Positions 45,115-53,887 of a DNA stretch of 64,000 bases are shown here, one piece after another. The notes below the pieces were generated by a model. The model saw only the letters and a program-made list of their open reading frames with translations, ran no database searches and was not told the origin of the DNA. The first letter of the stretch is position 1, and each line of letters starts with the position of its first letter. Position numbers and translations under genes: made by a program. The DNA is from DASRDU01 sp035560235 (lineage in GTDB: Bacteria > Acidobacteriota > Blastocatellia > RBC074), in NCBI GenBank assembly GCA_035560235.1, contig DATMAG010000120.1, forward strand, positions 1 to 64,000, written 5' to 3'.

Positions 45115-45714
45115 TCAGTACTCACAGTTGAGAATGCGCCTGCGGCCATCGCGGTCAATGCTCAGATCAATACCGAGAATCCTGCCGGCCAGCCCGCGCA
45201 CTACTTCATCTTCCAGTCTGCCGTTCGACGCGAGATCAACCCATTGTCCATCGCGGTCGCGTCCGACGACCGGTGCCGCGCGCCCCTGCGGAAAGGCCTC
45301 AACCACAATCTGCGAGCGTTTGTCATCGAGCGGGAGCGCCCTGATTTCAAGCCGCACCCGGCCAGCCGTCCACGCCCGCGTCTCAGCGCCGCGCGGCAGC
45401 GTCGCGTAATGGGCCAGATCGGTCCGCGCCGTAACGCCGTCGGCATACGGGAGGTAATCAGTTATCAGTTTGTCCTCAATCGGCGCTTTGCGGCGGCTCC
45501 TGTCTTCAAAGGGAATGTGGCAGGCCCTGAGAACTTCACGCGCCGTGCTGATGATCTGTTCGCGTGAGGCAGCGATGGTGTAAGGCGAAGGCAGCGGCTT
45601 CGTATTTTTCGGCTTGTCGAGTTCGATCTGTGCCCGCGCTGTGTCTGAAGCCGTTGCCAGGATGCCGCACAGACAGACCAGGATAAAACTCATTGATGAC
45701 CATTTCAGCTTCAT
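45115..45714 (-). CDS. exported protein of unknown function
   Basis: 199 residues with a clear signal peptide (SMSFILVCLCGILATASDTA, cleavage before QIELD likely). The mature part contains IAASREQIISTAREVLRACH and IEDKLITDYLPYADGVTART, VRLEIRALPLDDKRSQIVVE and FPQGRA, a mixed alpha/beta pattern like the lipoprotein or BamC/TPM-type domains, but I do not recognise the family. The start at 45714 is preceded by GGTGAGG; a GTG three codons earlier is less likely. Probably in one operon with the PRC-barrel gene. Confidence 0.7.
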   Translation of the reverse strand: MKLKWSSMSFILVCLCGILATASDTARAQIELDKPKNTKPLPSPYTIAASREQIISTAREVLRACHIPFEDRSRRKAPIEDKLITDYLPYADGVTARTDLAHYATLPRGAETRAWTAGRVRLEIRALPLDDKRSQIVVEAFPQGRAAPVVGRDRDGQWVDLASNGRLEDEVVRGLAGRILGIDLSIDRDGRRRILNCEY

Positions 45715-45800
45715 CGGCCTCACCTCACAGCGAATCAGTTTCTGATCCAGCCGGTCATCAGTGAAGTGAGCAAGCCCTGTGCCTCTTCAGCCGCAAATGC

Positions 45801-45830
45801 AAAAAGGGTGGCCGAATCTGCGGCCACCCT
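45801..45830 (-). terminator. rho-independent terminator for the minus-strand htrA gene
   Basis: Read on the minus strand, AGGGTGGCCG pairs perfectly with CGGCCACCCT (10 bp, 6-nt loop), followed by TTTT. It lies 150 bp downstream of the minus-strand HtrA gene and before the exported-protein gene of the same orientation. Confidence 0.88.
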
Positions 45831-45865
45831 GAATCGTGAAGAACCGGAACACCCCGCGGGGGAGT

Positions 45866-45899
45866 ATTCTCAATTTTCCATTTTCAATTCTCCATTATC
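45866..45899. repeat. CTCAATTTTCCATTTTCAATTCTCC repeat unit
   Basis: Same word family as the inverted repeat at 4632-4713 (TCAATTTT, TTTTCAATTCTC). Noncoding, between the minus-strand htrA terminator and the gene itself. Confidence 0.55.
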
Positions 45900-45981
45900 T
45901 GCGGAAGCGAGGTTCATCAGTTACCGCTCTGCCGCAGAAAAACGGAGAAGGCAGAGTTGAGACTGAACTCTGCCGTGCCTG

Positions 45982-47478
45982 CTATTCCAGCGTGACGGTC
46001 AGGAAGATGAGCTGACCATCGCGTTCGATCTGCAGCACGACCTCCTTTTCACCCTTCAGTGAACGCAGCGCCGAGGTCAGCTCCTGCGCGGTCGTGATGT
46101 TCGTCCGGTTGAGACGGTGAATCACGTCGCCGCGCTGCAGCCCGGCCTCAGCGGCAGGGCTGCCCGGCTGCACCTGCTGAATGACTGCGCCGGTCGTGAT
46201 CTTCAGCTTCAGTTCGCGCGCGATTTCAGGCGTCACGTTTGACACCGAAACGCCGAGTTTCACGCCGCCCTGCTCATCGGTTTCCTTCTCTTCGGCCACG
46301 TTGCGGCCCGGACGCTCGCCAAGCGTGATGGACGTGGTCTGAATGCGGCCATCGCGGACATACTTCACCTGGACGGTTTTGCCGACCGGCGTGTCAGCCA
46401 CGATTTCAGTCAGCTGCTTCGGTGAAGTCACGTGTCTGCCGTCGAATTCGACGATCACGTCACCGCTGCGCAGACCTGATTTCGAGGCCGGGCCGCCTTC
46501 GCTGAGGTCGCCCACGAGAACGCCTTCAGTGCCTTCAAAGCCGACCGATTTCGCCACTGCCGGAGTCAGCGTCTGCAGGTTCACGCCGAGATAACCGCGC
46601 GAGACTTTGCCGCTCTTCGCCAGTTGTGTGTAAACCTTCTTTGCCAGATTCGACGGAATCGCGAAGCCGATGCCTTCGCTGCCGCCCGAACGCGAGAAGA
46701 TCATCGTGTTGATGCCGACGACTTCACCCGACATATTGACGAGCGGACCGCCCGAATTACCCGGATTGATCGAAGCGTCGGTCTGAATGTAGTTGTCATA
46801 CGGGCCGGAACGCAGGTCACGACCGGTGGCGGAAACAATGCCTGCGGTCATCGTCTGTTCCAGACCGAAGGGCGAGCCGAGCGCGATCACCCATTCGCCC
46901 TGTTCAAGTTTCGATGAATCACCGAGCCTGGCAAACGGCAGGTTCTGCGCATCAACCTTGATGAGCGCGAGGTCTGTTTCAGGGTCAGTACCGACGCGGC
47001 GCGCCCTGAGTTCGCGGCCATCGGCCAGCTTGACCTTGATTTCATCGGCCTCACCGGCGACGTGATTGTTGGTCAGGATGTAGCCGTCAGGGCTGATGAT
47101 GACGCCTGAACCAGTGCCGCGACGCGCGCGGGGTTCCATCTGACCAAAGGGCGGAAAGCCCGGAATCTGCGGGAAACCTTCCGTTTCGCTCCACGCATTG
47201 CGCTTCGGTTTTTCAACTACATCAATGTTGACGACGGCAGGTTTGACCTGGCGGGCAACGTTGATGAAGGCGCGTGAAAGTTCCGCCGGGGAAGCAATCG
47301 CGGCAGGCTGCTGAACGGTCTGCGACCGCTGCGCCAGCCTGTCGGGCTGAGTCTGCTGACCGAAGACGGGGCGGTGAAACATACTGCCCATCCCCAGTCC
47401 GAGCGTAAGCGCCAGCGCCGGAACCACAGTTCGCCCGCGCAGCGCCTGTCTGACTGAATCTCTGAGTTTCATTTCCAT
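45982..47478 (-). CDS. Do/HtrA-family periplasmic serine protease with two PDZ domains
   Basis: Chaperone-protease that degrades misfolded envelope proteins. 498 residues. N-terminal hydrophobic anchor/signal (VVPALALTLGLGMGSMF), then a Gln-rich linker. The trypsin-like domain has the triad His in ILTNNHVAG, Asp in DPETDLALIKV and Ser in INPGNSGGPL, within GTGSGVIISPDGYILT. Two PDZ domains follow, starting GYLGVNLQTLTPAVAKSVGF and KLGVSVSNVTPEIAREL. Start 47478 (GAGG six bases upstream) was preferred to a longer frame from 47568. A terminator lies downstream at 45801. A second HtrA is encoded divergently at 49127. Confidence 0.94.
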   Translation of the reverse strand: MEMKLRDSVRQALRGRTVVPALALTLGLGMGSMFHRPVFGQQTQPDRLAQRSQTVQQPAAIASPAELSRAFINVARQVKPAVVNIDVVEKPKRNAWSETEGFPQIPGFPPFGQMEPRARRGTGSGVIISPDGYILTNNHVAGEADEIKVKLADGRELRARRVGTDPETDLALIKVDAQNLPFARLGDSSKLEQGEWVIALGSPFGLEQTMTAGIVSATGRDLRSGPYDNYIQTDASINPGNSGGPLVNMSGEVVGINTMIFSRSGGSEGIGFAIPSNLAKKVYTQLAKSGKVSRGYLGVNLQTLTPAVAKSVGFEGTEGVLVGDLSEGGPASKSGLRSGDVIVEFDGRHVTSPKQLTEIVADTPVGKTVQVKYVRDGRIQTTSITLGERPGRNVAEEKETDEQGGVKLGVSVSNVTPEIARELKLKITTGAVIQQVQPGSPAAEAGLQRGDVIHRLNRTNITTAQELTSALRSLKGEKEVVLQIERDGQLIFLTVTLE

Positions 47479-47666
47479 CTGATCCTCTACCTCTCCTTTG
47501 AATGATTGACAGACTGCGCCGACGGACTGTTGTCCGGGGCAGTCGAAGCCTTTTGATGACAGGCTCAAATGTGCCGCTGTCCGGCGGGCACATTATTCAT
47601 TCCTAAATCGAAGAAGGTGAGATGCTGCCAGGAGTTGAAGCAGAGAGCGGCTCAGGCAGGCTGTGT

Positions 47667-48617
47667 TTACGGGGTGGCATAATAACCTTCGCGAGCGCGG
47701 ACGATCAGTGAGGGCAGTCCCTTCGGCGGATTGATGCGCACTTTGATCTTCCGCCATTTGCCATCGCGCTTGTCGTTGAGCGGCACATAGCCGAGGCTGT
47801 ACTGATGGCGCAGCACCAGCGCGATGCGCGTGACGGCGTCTTCGAGTTCTTCCCACGAATGCGGAAAGAAGGCCAGCCCGCCCGTCGTGTGCGCAATCTC
47901 TTCGAGAATCGTCTGGCCCTGCCGGTCAAGAACGCTGCCCGCCGCTGCGCCTTCCTCGCCAATCCCGATGCAGTAGATCTGCACATCGGATTCCTTCAGC
48001 AGGCGGCTCAGTTCGCCGTAGCTGTAGCGCGAAGAGTTATCCTGCCCGTCAGAAATGACGAGCAGCGCGCGTTTGTCGTGACGGCCTTCTCTGGCCTTCT
48101 CAACGCCCAGACAGGCCGCATCAAAGAGCGCCGTCTGACCGTTCGGATCAACGAGCGTGAGTTTGTTGATAATTGTTTCTCCGCCGGAGAAGCCTGAGAG
48201 CAGGCTGGCGCGCTGATTGAAGCCGACGAGAAAGAAGTCATCCTCGTCGTGGCTGGTTTCAATGAAGGCCTTGAGCGCTTCGCGGGCGCGGCTGAGCTTG
48301 TGTTTCATGCTGCCCGAGAGGTCGAAGATGATGCCGATGCTCAGCGGCGTGTCTTCATCGCTGAAGAAATCAATCTTTTGTCTGACCTTGTCCTCGTAAA
48401 CCTCGAAACGATCCCTGTCGAGTCCGGTGATCTGCCGATTGAACTGATCCATCACCGTCACATTAACCGTCACCAGAGTCGTATGCTGCCTGATGACCGG
48501 CTCCTGCGTGCTGCTGCGCGGCTGCTGTCCTGATGAGGCCGGAGCGAGCAGCAGCAGTGCAGAGAGCGAAGCCATGAGCTTCAAATAAACCCGTCGTCGC
48601 TGGCCGCGCGCATTCAT
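47667..48617 (-). CDS. exported acidobacterial VWFA-related domain protein
   Basis: 316 residues with a signal peptide (LMASLSALLLLAPASSGQ). The mature part begins VIRQHTTLVTVNVTVMDQFN, then ITGLDRDRFEVYEDKVRQKI and FFSDEDTPLSIGII, the hallmark opening of the acidobacterial VWFA-related family (TIGR03436). The metal-binding MIDAS is intact, FDLSGSMKHK with DxSxS, plus VISDGQDNSS. The last strand region, RHQYSLGYVPLNDKRDGKWR, is typical. Start 48617 follows GGGGAG. Probably periplasmic, for protein-protein binding through a divalent metal; partner unknown. Its presence is the best taxonomic marker in the window. Confidence 0.92.
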   Translation of the reverse strand: MNARGQRRRVYLKLMASLSALLLLAPASSGQQPRSSTQEPVIRQHTTLVTVNVTVMDQFNRQITGLDRDRFEVYEDKVRQKIDFFSDEDTPLSIGIIFDLSGSMKHKLSRAREALKAFIETSHDEDDFFLVGFNQRASLLSGFSGGETIINKLTLVDPNGQTALFDAACLGVEKAREGRHDKRALLVISDGQDNSSRYSYGELSRLLKESDVQIYCIGIGEEGAAAGSVLDRQGQTILEEIAHTTGGLAFFPHSWEELEDAVTRIALVLRHQYSLGYVPLNDKRDGKWRKIKVRINPPKGLPSLIVRAREGYYATP

Positions 48618-49126
48618 TCGTGTATCTCCCCGGAGAAACTTCGTCAGGCCGGCAAGCCTGGCGTGAGTTCCAGAAAGGCTGTCTCCGTTTGATCACGACA
48701 AGCCGACGCTTGTCGAACATCCCTCGCCAATTACTCCCGCTGTTGAATGCCGGAACGAATGTCCGGCATCAGACGAATCCGGCACTAATCTTCACAAACG
48801 ATGTGCCAGAGAGGGGGAGAGGAGAAGAGGAGAAAATGGGGATAGAGAGAAGAGGTAAGAAATCAGGAAGCGAGCAACTCCGAAACATAGTTCCGCCTGC
48901 CCACCCCTCTTCACCTCTTCTACTTTTCTCCTCTTCCCCTGTTCTCCTTGTCCCCTTGTCTCCCTGTCTTTACTTCAAGGGCCGGATTGTTTCAGAACAA
49001 GGGGTGTATGAGGCTGCGCCAGATGTATGCGGGATGTGCGCTCAGTGCGTTGGCGTACCGACAGGGCGAGGCAGCGTGATCTAAGTTCGGGCACACGGCA
49101 CTGACATTTCTGCGGGGGAGATCAGA
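48618..49126. other. divergent gap between VWA gene and second htrA, with purine/pyrimidine inverted repeat
   Basis: About 510 bp without a credible gene. A purine-rich stretch at 48808-48862 (GAGAGGGGGAGAGGAGAAGA and on) faces a pyrimidine-rich stretch at 48900-48975 (CCTCTTCTACTTTTCTCCTC and on), giving an inverted repeat of low-complexity words, strand-asymmetric enough to favour unusual DNA structure. Promoters for both genes should lie here, but none stands out. The remaining bases show no motif I can name. Confidence 0.55.
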
Positions 49127-50623
49127 GTGAACAGAACAATCAACGGCGCACGACCCGGCAGGCTGATGCAGCGCAGCCTGCTGCTCTGGCTGGTAATCGC
49201 CTTTCTGGCGCTGCATTTGTTCGAAGGCTGCCGGAAGCGGGATGAAGTCTCGGAACTGCCGATGGCTGCGCCCGCCGGTTCGCCGCTTGTGAGCGGTGGC
49301 GCGGCGGTCTCTTATGCCGATCTGGTCAGCCGGGTCGCTCCGGCAGTCGTGACCATTCGTTCGGAGCGGCGCGTGCGCGCTCCGCAGCAGCATCCGTTCT
49401 TCGATGACCCGTTCTTCCGCGAGTTCTTTGGGGACAGGTTCGGCGGGATGCAGCCCCGCGAACAGATTGAGCGCGGCCTGGGGTCGGGCGTGATCGTGAC
49501 TCAGGATGGTTACCTGCTGACCAACCATCACGTCATTGACGGCGCTGAAGAGATCAAGGTCGAACTGACGAACAATCGCGTCTACGATGCCAGAGTCGTC
49601 GGCACTGATCCGCGCAGCGATCTGGCCGTCCTCAGAATCAACGCTTCGGGGCTGCCGCTGCTCGCGCTCGGCGATTCAGACCGCGTGCGGGTGGGCGATG
49701 TGGTGCTGGCCATCGGCAATCCGCTCGGGGTCGGACAGACCGTCACCGCCGGAATCATCAGCGCGAAGGGGCGCACGACCGGCCTGAGCGACGGCAGCTT
49801 TGAAAGCTTTCTGCAGACCGATGCGCCGATCAACCGGGGCAATTCGGGCGGCGCGCTCGTCAACACTGCGGGCGAACTGATCGGCATCAACTCGCAGATC
49901 CTTTCACCGACGGGCGGCAACATCGGCATCGGCTTCGCCATCCCGGCCAACATGGCCCGCAGTGTTGCGGATCAGCTGATGAAGCAGGGCAAAGTGCGGC
50001 GCGGCATGCTTGGCGTTTCGATTCAGCCGGTGACTTCTGAGATCGCACAGAGTCTGGGGCTGAAGGATGTGCGCGGCGTCATCATCAGCTCCATCGAACC
50101 CGGCAGCCCGGCTGAACGCGCCGGACTGAAGCAGGGTGACATCATCACGGCTTTCAATGACAGGGAAGTCAGCGACAGCAACAGCCTGCGCAATCTGGTG
50201 GCGAGCACTGCGCCCGGCACTGAAGTGACGCTGACGATTCTGCGCGACGGGCGCGAGCAGCAGGTGCGCGCCACGCTCGGTGAACTGTCGAATCAGGTGA
50301 ATCAGAATCAGCGCGGCGGTGAAGGGAACTCAGGCGAAGGGCATTTCGGAATGAGCGTGACTCCGCTCACGCCTGAAATCGCTGCGCAACTCGGCCTGCC
50401 GCGCGATGCGCAGGGCCTCGCGGTGAGCGCGGTTGATCCGGCGGGCGCTGCCGCTGATGCCGGACTCCGGCCCGGCGATGTGCTCGAACAGGTCAATCGT
50501 CAGCCGGTGCGAACAGTGGACGAACTCAAATCCGCGCTTGATAAAACCGGTGATCGTCCGGCGCTGCTGCTCGTCAACCGGCGCGGCAATCGCGTATTTC
50601 TGACGCTGCGCGCACGGCGCTGA
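49127..50623 (+). CDS. Do/HtrA-family serine protease, second copy
   Basis: 498 residues; GTG start behind GGGGGAG. N-terminal membrane segment LLLWLVIAFLALHLFEGC, possibly a lipoprotein anchor. The protease domain has GLGSGVIVTQDGYLLTNHHV (His), DPRSDLAVLRI (Asp) and INRGNSGGALV (Ser). PDZ1 starts GMLGVSIQPVTSEIAQSLGL, and PDZ2 has GMSVTPLTPEIAAQLGLP. The loop FFDDPFFREFFGDRF before the protease core is the typical DegP/DegQ LA-loop signature. It lies divergent from the VWA and first htrA genes. Presence of two Do proteases within 4 kb suggests specialised envelope quality control; which is DegP-like cannot be said. Confidence 0.94.
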   Translation: MNRTINGARPGRLMQRSLLLWLVIAFLALHLFEGCRKRDEVSELPMAAPAGSPLVSGGAAVSYADLVSRVAPAVVTIRSERRVRAPQQHPFFDDPFFREFFGDRFGGMQPREQIERGLGSGVIVTQDGYLLTNHHVIDGAEEIKVELTNNRVYDARVVGTDPRSDLAVLRINASGLPLLALGDSDRVRVGDVVLAIGNPLGVGQTVTAGIISAKGRTTGLSDGSFESFLQTDAPINRGNSGGALVNTAGELIGINSQILSPTGGNIGIGFAIPANMARSVADQLMKQGKVRRGMLGVSIQPVTSEIAQSLGLKDVRGVIISSIEPGSPAERAGLKQGDIITAFNDREVSDSNSLRNLVASTAPGTEVTLTILRDGREQQVRATLGELSNQVNQNQRGGEGNSGEGHFGMSVTPLTPEIAAQLGLPRDAQGLAVSAVDPAGAAADAGLRPGDVLEQVNRQPVRTVDELKSALDKTGDRPALLLVNRRGNRVFLTLRARR

Positions 50624-50838
50624 TTCAGCCGCATTAAGCTCCGGCACTCGGTACGTTGGCGGACAGACTGTGCGCTGTCGCTGCCATAAGCTTGTGTTTC
50701 CCCCGCCAGTCACTCCCCGGGAACAATCATTCGCAGCTCAGTCAGACTTTCAGCGGCAGCCGGGCCTGTTCGCCGCCGGATGCTGTGGCGCGGCAGTCCC
50801 TGAACAACAGCAACAGACAACATCACGAGGAGGAAGAT

Positions 50839-51906
50839 ATGGCAGACTATTATCGCAACTATGGCAGCGAGAGATACGGACGCCGCTCCGATGAAGACGA
50901 TGAACGCTACCGGCGCGGGCGCAGTCGCGAGGAGGACCGTGGCTTCTGGGATCGCGCCGGTGATGAAGTCCGCTCCTGGTTTGGCGACGATGAAGCCGAA
51001 CGCCGTCGCCGGATGGATGAGATGGAAGATGAGCGTCGCTATGGCCGCGAAGGTTACGGCAGCTATGGCCGCGAAAGCTATCGCCGCGGCTATGACCGGG
51101 GCTACGGACGGGAAGGCTACTACGGCAGCGAACCGTACCGGAGCAGTTACGAGCGCGGCAGCTATGGCCGCAGCGCCTGGGGCCGCGAAGGTTACTCAGG
51201 CAGCCGCTACTCCGGTCGTGAATCAGGACGCGAAGGCTGGTCAGGCGGCACTTCCGAGACTGAACGGGGCGCCTATGGCCGCGATTACGGGCGCGGCTAT
51301 TACGGCAGCGGCTACGGCGGCGGTTATGGCGGCAGCGCTTACGGCACCGGCTCCTACAGCGGCAGTTCCGGCAGCTACACGAGCGGCATGGATTATGGCC
51401 GGTACGGAACATACGGCAGTGATTATGGCCGCGAGTATAGCCGCGACTACGGACGCAGCGGGCAGTATGGTTCCGGCGATTATGAATCGGAGCGTGGTTA
51501 CAACACGCCTGCATCCTGGAGCTACACCGAGATGTGGTGGGTTCCGGGGCCATACACCGGGCGCGGGCCGAGCGGTTATCAGCGTTCGGATGAACGCATC
51601 ACCGAAGATGTCAACGAACGGCTGCAGCAGCACGGACAGATTGATGCGAGCAACATCACTGTCAGCGTCAACAATGGCGAGGTCACGCTTTCAGGCACGG
51701 TCAACAGCCGGATGGAGAAACGCATGGCTGAAGACGTGGCCGAGTCCTGCTCAGGCGTAAGGGAAGTCCACAACAACCTGCGCGTCTTGCGTGAGCAGAG
51801 CCAGCAGTACGGCACTTCACAAACGCAGACCGGCGCTCAGTCTTCAACTCAGCAGAGCCAGACCGGTCAGACATCCTCCACGCGCACCAGAACCACGTCC
51901 GGCTGA
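50839..51906 (+). CDS. SWFGD-motif, Gly/Tyr/Arg/Ser-rich low-complexity BON protein
   Basis: 355 residues without a signal peptide. Residues 1-60 are charged and end in DEVRSWFGDDEAERRRRMDE. Residues 64-222 form a low-complexity region made of repeated YGRE, GYYGS, RGYG and SYGR words, rich in Gly, Tyr, Arg and Ser, like the prion-like domains of RNA-binding proteins that condense. A linker GPYTGRGPSGYQRSDERI leads to a BON domain (about 250-317, VSVNNGEVTLSGTVNSRMEK), and a Ser/Thr/Gln tail follows. ATG 50839 follows GAGGAGGA. A shorter paralogue without the repeat lies at 58697. BON domains bind phospholipids or partner proteins; the overall function is unknown. Confidence 0.85.
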   Translation: MADYYRNYGSERYGRRSDEDDERYRRGRSREEDRGFWDRAGDEVRSWFGDDEAERRRRMDEMEDERRYGREGYGSYGRESYRRGYDRGYGREGYYGSEPYRSSYERGSYGRSAWGREGYSGSRYSGRESGREGWSGGTSETERGAYGRDYGRGYYGSGYGGGYGGSAYGTGSYSGSSGSYTSGMDYGRYGTYGSDYGREYSRDYGRSGQYGSGDYESERGYNTPASWSYTEMWWVPGPYTGRGPSGYQRSDERITEDVNERLQQHGQIDASNITVSVNNGEVTLSGTVNSRMEKRMAEDVAESCSGVREVHNNLRVLREQSQQYGTSQTQTGAQSSTQQSQTGQTSSTRTRTTSG

Positions 51907-51943
51907 GGTCGGAAGTGACAGATCCAAGGCTGGAGGTCAAAGG

Positions 51944-52001
51944 AAAGCGGGAGAACGCGCCGGACAGTTAATCTTGAAGCCCGGCAGATTCTCCCGCTTT
52001 T
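51944..52001 (+). terminator. terminator-like hairpin after the low-complexity BON gene
   Basis: AAAGCGGGAGA (51944-51954) pairs with TCTCCCGCTTT (51990-52000), with an inner CCGG/CCCGG element in the 35-nt loop and a TTTT tail. It lies 38 bp after the stop. The loop is long for a classic terminator. Confidence 0.65.
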
Positions 52002-52581
52002 CGCATTTCAGGGCATCAGAAGAGCAAAATAAAAACGGCTGCCAGAATCATCCATCAGAAAGTGACGGAACTGATTGTGACAGCCGAAACAGTTTCGGGA
52101 CGGGGTGGCACGTTCACCCATTCCATGCCACCGGATGATGCCTGCATCCCGCCCGCCCCAAAACCTTCTCCAATCCTTATTGGAGGTCCACAGGCTCAGC
52201 CCAACGCAAACGCAATGCCTTGTCCCGCGGCTGAAGAAGGCTGAACTAAACGGTTCCTGAAACCTGATTGAGTGCTGTTACGCACGGGGTTGATGCACAC
52301 GGGTGTACGGGTGTCTGTTGCGCGAACAATGCGTGTGGCTGCGGGGTGAAAGCTGCCTTCCTGTCTGTCATCAGAACAAAGTGATCTGTTCAGGGACGAG
52401 GCCGGAACTTCCGGTCAGGCTCAGGCTGAAACGAATGTATACCGCTGCTGCCGCGACGGCTGAACCTGCGCGCTGTAACTGTACTGCTCGCAAAGGCTGA
52501 GTGCGTGCTCAGACTGACTGGCATTTTGCTTGCCTTGTCCGAGGCTGGATGTTCTGGAAAGCGTAAGAGGGTGGCATCACC
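52002..52581. other. 580-bp gap before the solo Hsp100 gene
   Basis: No convincing gene. A 60-codon GTG frame at 52062-52244 gives a Pro/Ala-rich peptide without an SD and is not called. Words GGGTGTACGGGTGT near 52300 and a CCTTATTGG stretch are isolated. The promoter of the ATPase gene should be in the last 150 bp. Confidence 0.4.
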
Positions 52582-53742
52582 ATGAAAATGACTTCGCAAA
52601 AACTGAAGACCATGAAAGCGGCAGCCGGCGCAGAGGGAGCCGCCGACTGGGTCACACTTAATGCCAGGCAGCGCTGTGATGAAGCGGGAATGTTCGAGCA
52701 GGAACTCTTTGCGCGGGTTGTGTCGCAGGATGACGCGGTGCTGGCGCTGTCACAGCTTTATCAGCTCTATCTGGCGAAACTGAATCTGCCGGGCAAGCCG
52801 ATTGGCACGCTGCTTTTTCTTGGCCCGACCGGATCGGGCAAGACGCGGTCAGTCGAAGCCGCCGCCGAGATTCTCTTTGGCGATCCGTACGCGATGATCA
52901 AGATTGACTGCGCCGAGTTTCAGCATTCGCATGAAATCTCGAAGCTCGTTGGCTCGCCGCCAGGTTATCTCGGCCATCGTGAAACACAGCCGCTGCTGTC
53001 GCAGGACAATATTGACCGCTTTCAGACGCCGAACAAGAAGCTGACGTTCGTGCTGTTTGACGAAATCGAGAAGGCGAGCGATGCGCTCTGGCAACTGCTG
53101 CTCGGCATTCTCGACAAGGCCACGCTCACGCTCGGTGACAATCGCCGCGTTGATTTTTCGCGCTGCGTGATTGTGATGACCTCGAATCTGGGCGCACGGG
53201 AAATGAGTCTGGTGACGGAAGGCAAAATGGGATTTACCCCGTGCGAGATCACCTCGCCGGAACTGAATGCGAAGCTCGAAAAGATCGGCATCGAGGCGGC
53301 GCGGCGCAAGTTCTCGCCGGAATTTATGAACCGGCTCGACAAGGTGGTGGTCTTTCAGTCGCTGACTGAAGCCGCGATGAGACGCATTCTGGATCTGGAA
53401 CTGGAAATTGTGCAGCGGCGCATTCTGACCGCCGGACGCGGGCCGTTTGTGCTGCGCTGCACTGAAGAAGTGAAGGAGTTTCTGCTCAGGGAAGGCTTTG
53501 ATCGTCGCTACGGGGCACGGCCTCTGAAACGGGCGATTGAGCGCCACCTGATCATTCCGCTCTCGAATCTGATTGCAACCGGACAACTCAATGCCGGTGA
53601 TGTGCTGGTGGTGGATGAGGATGATGGTGACGGGGAACTTTGTTTCCGCAAGGCGAGTGGCGCTTCGGCATTCGGAATCGAGAGCGGATTGCATAATCCG
53701 GGCGGTTTTGTTCCCGCACCGGCAACTGTGCTGGGATTCTGA
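52582..53742 (+). CDS. solo AAA+ D2 domain protein of the ClpA/ClpB family
   Basis: 386 residues consisting of one Hsp100-type AAA+ module, equivalent to the second ATPase domain. Walker A is GPTGSGKT (81-88), the pore loop GSPPGYLGH (about 124-132), Walker B VLFDEIEKA (157-165) and sensor 1 MTSNLGA; the Arg-finger region is FSPEFMNRLDKVVVF, and the C-terminal ClpB D2-small domain has GFDRRYGARPLKRAIERHLI. Clp_N, D1 and M domains are absent, and no ClpP-binding tripeptide loop is obvious. The N-terminal 40 residues are unique. Start 52582, with a second ATG two codons on. It lies between two BON-protein genes of the same strand. Solo-D2 proteins are known, but their function is unclear. Confidence 0.85.
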   Translation: MKMTSQKLKTMKAAAGAEGAADWVTLNARQRCDEAGMFEQELFARVVSQDDAVLALSQLYQLYLAKLNLPGKPIGTLLFLGPTGSGKTRSVEAAAEILFGDPYAMIKIDCAEFQHSHEISKLVGSPPGYLGHRETQPLLSQDNIDRFQTPNKKLTFVLFDEIEKASDALWQLLLGILDKATLTLGDNRRVDFSRCVIVMTSNLGAREMSLVTEGKMGFTPCEITSPELNAKLEKIGIEAARRKFSPEFMNRLDKVVVFQSLTEAAMRRILDLELEIVQRRILTAGRGPFVLRCTEEVKEFLLREGFDRRYGARPLKRAIERHLIIPLSNLIATGQLNAGDVLVVDEDDGDGELCFRKASGASAFGIESGLHNPGGFVPAPATVLGF

Positions 53743-53887
53743 AGAGGCACGAGCAATCGTCAACGTTCTGACAGGCAGCCGGAGGGCCTGAGCGGATTGC
53801 CGTTCAGCCCTCCCTCAGCCTGTCATCAGCCGGGTTACTCTCTGGAGTGGCCCGAATAAATAAATCAGCAGAACCCGGGAGGGACAT

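Noticed and set aside
52062..52244. GTG-initiated 60-codon frame rich in Pro and Ala
   Set aside because: No Shine-Dalgarno, no homologous motif, and an isolated position; mentioned in the gap description only.
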